64,000 nt of DNA from Bacteroidota bacterium (lineage in GTDB: Bacteria > Bacteroidota > Bacteroidia > Flavobacteriales > Schleiferiaceae), in NCBI GenBank assembly GCA_016868755.1, contig VGFU01000003.1, positions 1 through 64,000 of the forward strand. The letters are read 5' to 3'. Shown piece after piece: positions 16,865-23,783 of this stretch. The stretch's first letter is position 1, and each line of letters starts with the position of its first letter. The notes beneath the pieces were generated by a model. That model was not told the DNA's origin. It did not search any database and worked only from the letters and a program-made list of their open reading frames with translations. The position numbers and the translations under genes are program-made.

Positions 16865-16867
16865 CGG
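16846..16867. repeat. Heptamer repeat array B, running into coding sequence
   Basis: Three CTAGCAA units cover the last codons and the stop of the ABC gene (TAG 16862-16864). The array is inverted in orientation relative to array A. It sits between convergent genes. Confidence 0.8.
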
Positions 16868-16877
16868 CCGAATTCCG

Positions 16878-17537
16878 CTACAGCGTCATTTCAGGAATTT
16901 CGCCTTCGACGACCAGGCGGCCGGCGGTTTTGGCGACTATTTCGTCGACGCTGACGCCGGGCGCTCGCTCGCGCAAAATGAATCCGCGCTCGGGATCAAT
17001 GTCGAGCACGGCCAAATCGGTGACCACTTTTTTGACGCAACCGACGCCGGTGAGCGGAAGGCTGCAGGCGCTCAGAAGCTTCGATTCGCCTTCGCGGTTG
17101 CTGTGCTGCATGGCCACAATGATGCGTTCGGCGCTGGCAACGAGGTCCATAGCTCCGCCCATGCCTTTTACCATGCGCCCCGGAATTTTCCAGTTGGCGA
17201 TGTCGCCGCGGTCCGAAACCTCCATCGCCCCGAGGACCGTTAGCTGAACCTTGCGGGCGCGGATCATGCCAAACGACGTCGCGCTGTCGAAGAGCGAGGC
17301 CCCTGCGAGCGCGGTGATGGTCTGCTTGCCGGCATTGATGAGGTCCGCATCTTCCTCCCCGTCGAACGGGAAGGGCCCCATGCCAAGGATGCCGTTTTCG
17401 GACTGAAATTCCACGTCGATTCCCTCGGGAATGTAGTTGGCCACGAGCGTCGGAATTCCGATGCCCAAATTCACGTACCAGCCGTGGCGAAGCTCTTGCG
17501 CGATGCGGCGCGCGATACCGTTTTTATCTAGTGCCAT
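16878..17537 (-). CDS. scoB: 3-oxoacid CoA-transferase subunit B
   Basis: A 219-residue beta subunit of a class I CoA-transferase. The catalytic glutamate lies in the SENGILGMGPFP segment (about 46-57), and 'GRMVKGMGGAMDLV' plus 'CVKKVVTDLAVLDI' are characteristic of the ScoB/PcaJ/AtoA group. With ScoA it transfers CoA from succinyl-CoA to acetoacetate or another 3-oxoacid. A 3-oxoadipate specificity (PcaIJ) is possible given the nearby aromatic-degradation genes, but the sequence does not decide this. It starts 3 bases after the scoA stop. Confidence 0.87.
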   Translation of the reverse strand: MALDKNGIARRIAQELRHGWYVNLGIGIPTLVANYIPEGIDVEFQSENGILGMGPFPFDGEEDADLINAGKQTITALAGASLFDSATSFGMIRARKVQLTVLGAMEVSDRGDIANWKIPGRMVKGMGGAMDLVASAERIIVAMQHSNREGESKLLSACSLPLTGVGCVKKVVTDLAVLDIDPERGFILRERAPGVSVDEIVAKTAGRLVVEGEIPEMTL

Positions 17538-17540
17538 GGC

Positions 17541-18251
17541 TTAGTTCGCGGGGGTTTTAGGTCGGACCGTGCGCTGCTCAATGCGCTTTTCGTAGTGGGC
17601 CCCTTGAAAAATTCGGTGCACAAAAATGCCCGGCACGTGAATCGCGTTGGGGTCGAGCGTTCCCGCAGGCACGAGTTCTTCGACTTCGGCCACCGTTACA
17701 CGCCCGGCCATCGCCATCATCGGGTTGAAGTTGCGCGCGGTGCCCTTAAAAATCAGGTTGCCGGCCTCGTCGCCCTTCCACGCCTTGACCAGCGCAAAAT
17801 CGGCGTCAAACGCATGCTCCAAAAGGTGTGGCTTGCCGCCAAACATGCGGATTTCTTTGCCCTCGGCCACCTCGGTTCCGTAGCCTGCCGGCGTGAAAAA
17901 GGCCGGAATTCCAGCACCCGCCGCCCTACATCGCTCCGCCAGGGTGCCCTGAGGAATCAGTTCCACTTCAAGTTCGCCCGAAAGCATTTGCCGTTCGAAT
18001 TCGTCGTTTTCGCCCACGTAGGAGCTAATCATTTTGCGGATTTGCCGCGTTTCAAGCAGCAACCCCAGCCCAAAACCGTCGACACCCGCGTTGTTGGAGA
18101 TGCAGGTGAGTTGGCGGGTTCCGCGCTGGCGAAGCGCCGCAATGAGGTTTTCAGGAATGCCACAGAGGCCAAATCCCCCAACCATCAGGGTCATGCCGTC
18201 GTCGAGCCCTTCAAGGGCCACGTCGGCGTTGGCAACAACTTTGCGAATCAT
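17541..18251 (-). CDS. scoA: 3-oxoacid CoA-transferase subunit A
   Basis: A 236-residue alpha subunit of a class I CoA-transferase. '[16 protein letters not shown]' (about 21-36) is the CoA-binding G-G-F-G-x-x-G-x-P motif; '[17 protein letters not shown]' and '[25 protein letters not shown]' (in part) are also diagnostic. Forms a heterotetramer with ScoB. The gene is first in its operon: TACCTTTA lies 4 bases before the ATG on the minus strand, consistent with a leaderless transcript. It diverges from an MFS sugar transporter. Confidence 0.87.
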   Translation of the reverse strand: MIRKVVANADVALEGLDDGMTLMVGGFGLCGIPENLIAALRQRGTRQLTCISNNAGVDGFGLGLLLETRQIRKMISSYVGENDEFERQMLSGELEVELIPQGTLAERCRAAGAGIPAFFTPAGYGTEVAEGKEIRMFGGKPHLLEHAFDADFALVKAWKGDEAGNLIFKGTARNFNPMMAMAGRVTVAEVEELVPAGTLDPNAIHVPGIFVHRIFQGAHYEKRIEQRTVRPKTPAN

Positions 18252-18255
18252 GGCT

Positions 18256-18263
18256 TAAAGGTA
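18256..18263 (-). promoter_or_regulatory. Putative -7 promoter box of scoAB
   Basis: Minus-strand TACCTTTA ends 4 bases before the scoA ATG. Confidence 0.45.
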
Positions 18264-18298
18264 GCGACGGCTAACGAGCAGCTGGCGACGGGTAGCCT
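18262..18298. repeat. Degenerate heptamer-like stretch in a divergent gap
   Basis: CTAACGAGCAGCTGGCGACGG aligns by eye with part of array D (TAACGAGCAACCAGCAACGG) with several transitions. Unlike the arrays it lies between two start codons rather than at a stop. Confidence 0.35.
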
Positions 18299-18345
18299 TA
18301 AGAACGATTGATTATATTAGTAGCCAATACCATAACACCCACACT

Positions 18346-19761
18346 ATGCGCAAGCATTTCGCCATCCTGGTTTCGGTCTTCTTTTTTTGGGGCTTTGTCG
18401 CGGCCAGCAACGACATTTTGATTCCGGTTTTTCAGAGCAAACTCAGTTTGGAACAGTGGCAGAGCCAGATGATTTCGTTCATCTTTTATGTTGCCTACAC
18501 CGTGGGGGCCCTGGGCTACCTGCTGCTGACGCGCCTTTGGGGCAAGGACTTGGTGGCCACGGTGGGCTACGGAAAATCCTTGGGCATCGGTCTTTGGATC
18601 AGCGCCCTCGGAACGCTTTTGTTTATTCCGGCGGCCAACCAAGCGTCGTTCCCGCTGCTTTTGGCGGGCTTGCTGGTGGTGGGCCTCGGATTCAGTTTGC
18701 AGCAAACGGTCGCGAATCCGCTGGCAATCGCCTTGGGCACGCCCGAAACGGGTTCGCAGCGCCTCAGCATGGCGGGCGGAGTCAACAACCTCGGAACCAC
18801 GCTGGGCCCGCTCGTCGTGAGCATCGCGATTTTTGGAATAGGGGCCAACGCCAACACCGCCTTGGATATTGAGGCCGTAAAACTTCCGTACCTGGCGCTC
18901 GGCGCACTGTTTACGCTGTTCGGGTTCATTTTTTGGAAGTCCGATTTTGGCGGACCGGCCGCCGAAGACGCTGACGCGGTGCAGGTGGAGGCGCCCTCGG
19001 GAACCCTCGGTATGACCCAAGTCTGGATGGGCATGATCGCCATTTTTGTGTACGTGGGCGTCGAGGTTTCGACGGCGAGCAACTTACCGGCCTACCTCGA
19101 AAAGTTTCAGGGCGTGGCGCTGCACGAAATCGCGCCCTACGTGTCGCTCTACTGGGCCTCCCTGATGATTGGGCGCTGGACCGCCGCTTCGGGCGCCATG
19201 GGCCTGAGCGGAACCGCACGCCAAGCCATGCGCTGGGTCATGCCGCTGGCGGCCTTTGGCGTGTTCCTCGCAGTGAACACGGCAGCCGGCCACAATGCGG
19301 TGGCGTTTTTGCCGTACTTGGCCGCCATTGCGCTGCTTACCCTACTCGACTGGAGCACTAAGGGCAACCCCGCACGCCAGCTGCTGTACTACTCGGTGGC
19401 CGGAGCCGCCGCCCTTATCCTCGGCATGAACGCGGAGGGACCGCTCGCCATTTATGCGTTCTTGAGCGTCGGTCTCTTCGCCTCCACTCTGTGGCCCTGC
19501 ATCTTCACCTTGGCCATTACAGGCTTGGGCGGACGCACTCCTCAGGCCTCGAATGCCCTCATCATGATGATTATGGGCGGCGGAATCGTTAGCCTTCTTC
19601 AAGGCTACCTCGCCGACGATGCCCTTCTCGGCCTGCGCCAGTCCTTTTGGGTCGGCGTCGCCTGCTTCGCCTACCTCGCCTTCTATGCGGTGACGGTGTC
19701 GCGCGTGCTCAAGTCGCGCGGAGTCGACCTCGACCAGCTGGCGGCAGAGGGCGGACACTGA
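18346..19761 (+). CDS. MFS sugar transporter, FucP/GluP-like
   Basis: A 471-residue integral membrane protein with about 12 predicted helices, resembling the fucose/glucose/galactose:H+ symporter branch of the major facilitator superfamily. Supporting segments are 'FFFWGFVAASNDILIPVF' near the N-terminus, 'QQTVANPLAIALGTPETGSQRLSMAGG' (split over 120-146) and 'GVNNLGTTLGPLV'. The F-x-W-G-F and N-x-x-G-T-x-x-G-P elements are typical for that branch. It is convergent with the GH13 gene that ends the alpha-glucan operon, so it probably imports glucose or a related hexose. A strong terminator follows at 19922. A TATATTAG sequence at 18313-18320 may be the -7 box. Confidence 0.82.
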   Translation: MRKHFAILVSVFFFWGFVAASNDILIPVFQSKLSLEQWQSQMISFIFYVAYTVGALGYLLLTRLWGKDLVATVGYGKSLGIGLWISALGTLLFIPAANQASFPLLLAGLLVVGLGFSLQQTVANPLAIALGTPETGSQRLSMAGGVNNLGTTLGPLVVSIAIFGIGANANTALDIEAVKLPYLALGALFTLFGFIFWKSDFGGPAAEDADAVQVEAPSGTLGMTQVWMGMIAIFVYVGVEVSTASNLPAYLEKFQGVALHEIAPYVSLYWASLMIGRWTAASGAMGLSGTARQAMRWVMPLAAFGVFLAVNTAAGHNAVAFLPYLAAIALLTLLDWSTKGNPARQLLYYSVAGAAALILGMNAEGPLAIYAFLSVGLFASTLWPCIFTLAITGLGGRTPQASNALIMMIMGGGIVSLLQGYLADDALLGLRQSFWVGVACFAYLAFYAVTVSRVLKSRGVDLDQLAAEGGH

Positions 19762-19844
19762 GTGCGGTTTGTAACGGCAACCGTGCAAGAGGTTGTTTTT
19801 GCGCATTTTGGCCCTTAAATCGATTAAAAACACCCTCAAGTTGA

Positions 19845-19855
19845 GGGGGGGGGGG
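19845..19855. repeat. Homopolymer of 11 G
   Basis: Eleven consecutive G lie in the non-coding gap between two convergent genes, as the right part of a CCCTCAA/TTGAGGG palindrome. It is outside any reading frame I support. The rest of the gap 19762-20038 holds two terminators and nothing else recognised. Confidence 0.85.
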
Positions 19856-19921
19856 TGACTCCATACTACCTTAGTAACGGTTTGGTGTGAGGTCGCTTCG
19901 GCGAACTTCACGCATTGGTTG

Positions 19922-19956
19922 GAGCGCCGTCCCGCAAGGGGCGGCGCTCTTTTTTT
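19922..19956 (+). terminator. Rho-independent terminator for the MFS gene
   Basis: GAGCGCCG-TCCC pairs with GGGG-CGGCGCTC (12 bp, GCAA tetraloop) and is followed by a run of seven T. Confidence 0.9.
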
Positions 19957-19966
19957 GGGCTGGGGC

Positions 19967-20000
19967 CCAAAAAAGAAATCCCCGGCGCTGCGCCGGGGAT
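19967..20000 (-). terminator. Rho-independent terminator for the alpha-glucan operon
   Basis: On the minus strand the stem ATCCCCGGCG/CGCCGGGGAT (19978-20000) is followed by TTTCTTTTTT. It lies 39 bases past the GH13 stop at 20039, so the seven-gene operon ends here. Confidence 0.88.
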
Positions 20001-20038
20001 CCCACCCAAAAATTCGGATAAAACCGAAGATTAAAAAA

Positions 20039-21406
20039 TCACTTCTTTGTCAGAACGAGGAACCCGTTTGCGGGAAGGCTCAAGGTTCCGCCTGCGGCCA
20101 ACGAAAACGACTCGCCCGTAAAGTGATTCACGTAGTCGCCGGCGGGGGCGCCCGAAAACGTCACCTCGGCCTTAGCCGCGTCAAAGTTGGTGAACACCAC
20201 CACCGTGTTGTCGCCCTTGCTGCGGCTGAACGCGTACACCCGTTTGTTGCCGGTGGTAATGCGCTTTTGCGCTCCGCCAAAATCGCCGCTGTTGAGGGCG
20301 GGATTCTCGTGCTTCAGCGCGCTCACCTTGGTGTAGAAGGCGGCCTGCGACGGGCGGCTCCAGTCGATCGTGTCGCGCTCAAAAAAGCGGAGCGACTTGC
20401 TGAGGCCCACCTCTTGGCCGCTGTAGATCAGGGGCATGCTCTGCTCCATGGTGGCGCAAATCACGTAGGCGGCCTGGGCGTTGGCGCCGATGCGCTTCTC
20501 GACGGTTCCGTTCCACGAATTCTCATCGTGGTTGTCGATGAAGTACATGCGGTAGCCGTCCTGCGGGAAGTCCTTCTCTTGGCGCTCCAGGTAGGCGTCG
20601 ATCGTGGCGACGTCCTCGCCCTGGCAGGCCTTGTTGAGCAGGTGGTGGAACTCCCAGCCGTAGGTCATGTCGCACTGCGACTCGTGGGCCCAGTAAAACT
20701 CGGTTTCGCCCAGCAAAAAGATTTCGGGATTTTCGGCGCGCAGCATCGCGTTGGTTTCCTGCCAAAATTCGAGGGGTTGTCCGCCCATCATGTCGTAGCG
20801 AAACCCGTCGATCTTCATGTTTGTAAGCCACCACATCAGCTCGCCCTGCATGGCCTTCCAAAGGTCTTTGTTGGCGTAGTCGAGCTCGGCCACGTCGGTC
20901 CAGTCGGTCGGCTGGTTGTGGTCGTTGCGGCCGTTGCTGATTTCGCCGGTGGCGGAATCGCGGTAGTAAAACTCCGGGTGCTCGGTCATCCAGTGGTGGT
21001 CCCAGGCGGTGTGGTTCGGAACCCAATCCAAAATCACCTTCATTCCGAGCTTGTGGGCCTCGTCGACCACGCGGGCGAAGTCGGCGCTGTCGCCAAATTC
21101 CGGATTGATGGCGGTGTAGTCCGAGATGCTGTAGTACGAACCGAGCTCGCCCTTGCGCTTTTCGACGCCAATGGGGCTCATCGGCATGAACCACAAAATG
21201 TCTACGCCCAGGTCTTTGATGCGCGGAAGCTCTTTTTCAAACGCGTCCAGCGTGCCTTCGGGCGTGTACTGGCGCACGTTGACTTCGTAGATGACGGCAT
21301 TTTTGGACCAATCGGGGTGAAAGGCATGTGCCGTTTCTTCGGCGGCTTTGGGGGCGCAGGCAGCGCCCATGGCGGCGGCTACGGCAAAAGCGAGGAGCTT
21401 CTTCAT
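20039..21406 (-). CDS. Alpha-amylase family lipoprotein (GH13)
   Basis: A 455-residue glycoside hydrolase of family 13 with a lipoprotein signal (MKKLLAFAVAAAMGAAC, lipidated Cys17), so it acts in the periplasm or on the outer membrane. All four conserved regions are present: I WVPNHT (about 136), II GFRYDM with the nucleophile Asp (about 217), III LLGETEF with the acid/base Glu (about 247) and IV IDNHDE (about 308). A C-terminal beta domain ends the protein. It probably cleaves alpha-1,4-glucans to maltodextrins or maltose. I start at ATG 21406, which gives the signal peptide. Last gene of the operon. Confidence 0.88.
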   Translation of the reverse strand: MKKLLAFAVAAAMGAACAPKAAEETAHAFHPDWSKNAVIYEVNVRQYTPEGTLDAFEKELPRIKDLGVDILWFMPMSPIGVEKRKGELGSYYSISDYTAINPEFGDSADFARVVDEAHKLGMKVILDWVPNHTAWDHHWMTEHPEFYYRDSATGEISNGRNDHNQPTDWTDVAELDYANKDLWKAMQGELMWWLTNMKIDGFRYDMMGGQPLEFWQETNAMLRAENPEIFLLGETEFYWAHESQCDMTYGWEFHHLLNKACQGEDVATIDAYLERQEKDFPQDGYRMYFIDNHDENSWNGTVEKRIGANAQAAYVICATMEQSMPLIYSGQEVGLSKSLRFFERDTIDWSRPSQAAFYTKVSALKHENPALNSGDFGGAQKRITTGNKRVYAFSRSKGDNTVVVFTNFDAAKAEVTFSGAPAGDYVNHFTGESFSLAAGGTLSLPANGFLVLTKK

Positions 21407-21413
21407 GTTGGAG

Positions 21414-23783
21414 TTACGAGTTGGATTTGAGGTAAACAAAAGATCGAGCGGGCACTTCGGCCTTGAGCGTGCTCAGGCGGGCTTCGCCGGCCACCACGCG
21501 CGCGTCAGGACCCAGGTCGTTGATGCGCACCGTAACGGGACCGGAACCGCGGTTTAGGACCACGCGCAGCGTTTCGCCCGGATAGCTTCGGGTAATGATG
21601 ATCACGTCGTCGCCGAGAGAACGCACGTCGGTCTGTCCGAAGCAGAGGGCGAGGCTGGCACGGCGCTCGCGGAACACCTTGGCGGTTTGCTCCCGCAGCT
21701 GCTTTTGGGCGGCGCTGTAGGGCGAAGGCTTTCCGGGAGCCTCAAAAGCCATGTCGCGGCGGTTGTCGGGGTCGTTGGCGCCCTCAAGGCCTATTTCGTC
21801 GCCGTAGTAGCACACGGGGATTCCCGGAATCGCGCAGTTGAATGCGTGGAGCATGGCGAGGCGGTTGAGGCCGGTTTCGGTGGCCTTGGGCGTGGCGCGG
21901 GTGTAGCCGGCCAGCTTGGTGTCTTCTTGCGGCGACACGTGGCCTGAAGCGAGCGAGACGAAGCGCGGACGGTCCTGGTTGCCGCTGATGTTGCCCATCA
22001 GGTGGTTGGTGCCGTAGGTCGCCAGGCTGGCGTTTAGCGTGGCCTCGAGCGCGGGAGCGCTTCCGCCCAAGTTTCCAAAGAAGGCGACGGCCGCGTCGTA
22101 GAGGTTAAAGTCAAACTGGGCGTCGAGAAGTCCGCTGCCCACATAGCTATTGATGAGCTCAGGAGACCCGTAGGTTTCGCCGATTTGGTAGAGCCGGCGG
22201 CCTTCGGAGTGCGCAACCCGCTCCTTGAGTTTGCGCGTCAGCGTGCGCCAGTACACCAGGTCGACGTGCTTTGACGCGTCGTGGCGGAACCCGTCAAATC
22301 CGTAGTCCTGCACCCAGGGCAGGGCCGAGTCGGTCATGGCCATAACGACGTCGGGGCGCTGCGAGTTGAGCGTGGGCAGGTGCTTGTCAAACCACGTGGT
22401 CAGCCGGTGCTCGTCCCAGCGCTCGGTGTTGAGCGACGAGTCGGGCAAGTAGAGCGACGTGATCCAGTCGGGGTGGGCCTTGAGCACCGGATGCTCGAGG
22501 TGCACGTGGTGGCCGACGAAGTCGATGAGGGTGTTGAGTCCGCGCTCGTGGGCCGCTTGGTTAAAGCGGCGAATTTCGTCTTCAGTACCCATGCGCGGAT
22601 CGGAGTGCGACGTGCTGCTCGGCCAGTAGCCGTGGTAGCCCGAAAAGCGGGTGAACACGCCCCCCTTGTTCCATAGGCCCCAGGCGCCCTGCGGGTTGCG
22701 GTGAAGCGGCGAGAGCCAGATGGTGTTGAAGCCGAGGTCTTGAAAGTAGTCCTGCTCCATGCGCTGCTGGATGCCCTCGACGTCTCCGCCGTGGTAGTCG
22801 TTGGCCGGCAGCACGTCGCTGCGGTTCAAGGGCTTGTCGTTGAGCGGGTTGCCGTTGCTAAAGCGGTCAACAAGGGCAAAATACATGGTAGCGGACTCCC
22901 AGTCGTCGCGGCGCAGTTGGGCCGTGGAATTCAGCACCGCGCCCTCGTGCAGCGGAACCATAGCTTCTCCGCCGGAGCGTTGGGCGTTAAACGTGTAGAG
23001 GTGCAGTTGGCTGCGTTCGGCGTCGCGGGCCTCGCTCGGAATGGCCACGCGCAGCGTGCCGTCTTCGGCGGTGCGCACGCGTACTTGGTAGGTGTTCCAA
23101 AACGCGAGCAGCTCCTGTCCTTTGGGCAGGGCGGCTACGGCCAGTTCGCCTTCGCGCTCGCCGAGTACGCGCAGGGGCGCACAGGCTTCCCCGGCCTCTT
23201 CGACGGCCAGCACGTCGTTGGCTCCGCCGAGCCCGTTGGGCACTTTAGTGGGGTTGTTGGGGTCGTTGACCTCGATTCCGCCCACGGTGAATTTGTACTC
23301 GTAGCGGCCGGGCTTCAGGTTGAGCTTGAGCCGCGCGACGTTGCCGGTATCGCGCGCCATGGGGTGGCTGCTGCGGTTCCACGAGTTAAATGACCCGATG
23401 AGGTAGGCGGTGGCGGAGCTGTCGCCGGGGTTAAGCGGCAGGCTAAATGCAACTTCTTGCACCGGCGCCTGGCGGAGCACCAAGTGGTAGGTTCCGCCGG
23501 CGGCCTCGATGCTGGCCACGCCCAGGGGCTGCTTCATGCGGCCTTCGATGCGCCAAATGGCCGAATCTTCCTGCCACTTCACCGTCAGTCCTTCGGGAAA
23601 GGTCCACTCGTCCAGCTCGCTGAGCAGGTAGTCGGTCGCGTAGATTTTGGTTACGCCCTCAGAAGCGAGGTCAACGGGGCGCCAACCGAGTCCGGCATAC
23701 TCGTCGCCGAGGTCTACCGATCCAGATCCTCCGCAGGCGGTGAGCACGGCGGCGGCGAGGCTAAACAGAACGAAACGGTTCAT
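21414..23783 (-). CDS. GH13 lipoprotein with N-terminal starch-binding-like domains (cyclomaltodextrinase/neopullulanase type)
   Basis: A 789-residue lipoprotein (lipobox LTAC, Cys17). After an N-terminal all-beta domain there is a CBM48/AMPK-beta-like domain at about 130-200 ('AYLIGSFNSWNRSSHPM', 'LKPGRYEYKFTVGG'). The GH13 barrel runs from about 295 to 700: region I DFVGHH, region II GFRHDASKH (nucleophile Asp), region III QIGETYG (acid/base Glu). Region IV reads GNQDRPR, so the usual His of N-H-D is Gln. Such enzymes hydrolyse maltodextrins, cyclodextrins or pullulan in the periplasm. The start overlaps the GH65 stop as ATGA. The order GH65-GH13-GH13 indicates concerted alpha-glucan breakdown. 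Confidence 0.86.
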   Translation of the reverse strand: MNRFVLFSLAAAVLTACGGSGSVDLGDEYAGLGWRPVDLASEGVTKIYATDYLLSELDEWTFPEGLTVKWQEDSAIWRIEGRMKQPLGVASIEAAGGTYHLVLRQAPVQEVAFSLPLNPGDSSATAYLIGSFNSWNRSSHPMARDTGNVARLKLNLKPGRYEYKFTVGGIEVNDPNNPTKVPNGLGGANDVLAVEEAGEACAPLRVLGEREGELAVAALPKGQELLAFWNTYQVRVRTAEDGTLRVAIPSEARDAERSQLHLYTFNAQRSGGEAMVPLHEGAVLNSTAQLRRDDWESATMYFALVDRFSNGNPLNDKPLNRSDVLPANDYHGGDVEGIQQRMEQDYFQDLGFNTIWLSPLHRNPQGAWGLWNKGGVFTRFSGYHGYWPSSTSHSDPRMGTEDEIRRFNQAAHERGLNTLIDFVGHHVHLEHPVLKAHPDWITSLYLPDSSLNTERWDEHRLTTWFDKHLPTLNSQRPDVVMAMTDSALPWVQDYGFDGFRHDASKHVDLVYWRTLTRKLKERVAHSEGRRLYQIGETYGSPELINSYVGSGLLDAQFDFNLYDAAVAFFGNLGGSAPALEATLNASLATYGTNHLMGNISGNQDRPRFVSLASGHVSPQEDTKLAGYTRATPKATETGLNRLAMLHAFNCAIPGIPVCYYGDEIGLEGANDPDNRRDMAFEAPGKPSPYSAAQKQLREQTAKVFRERRASLALCFGQTDVRSLGDDVIIITRSYPGETLRVVLNRGSGPVTVRINDLGPDARVVAGEARLSTLKAEVPARSFVYLKSNS

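Noticed and set aside
19845-19855. Phase-variable G tract controlling a gene
   Set aside because: It lies outside coding and promoter regions, between two convergent genes.
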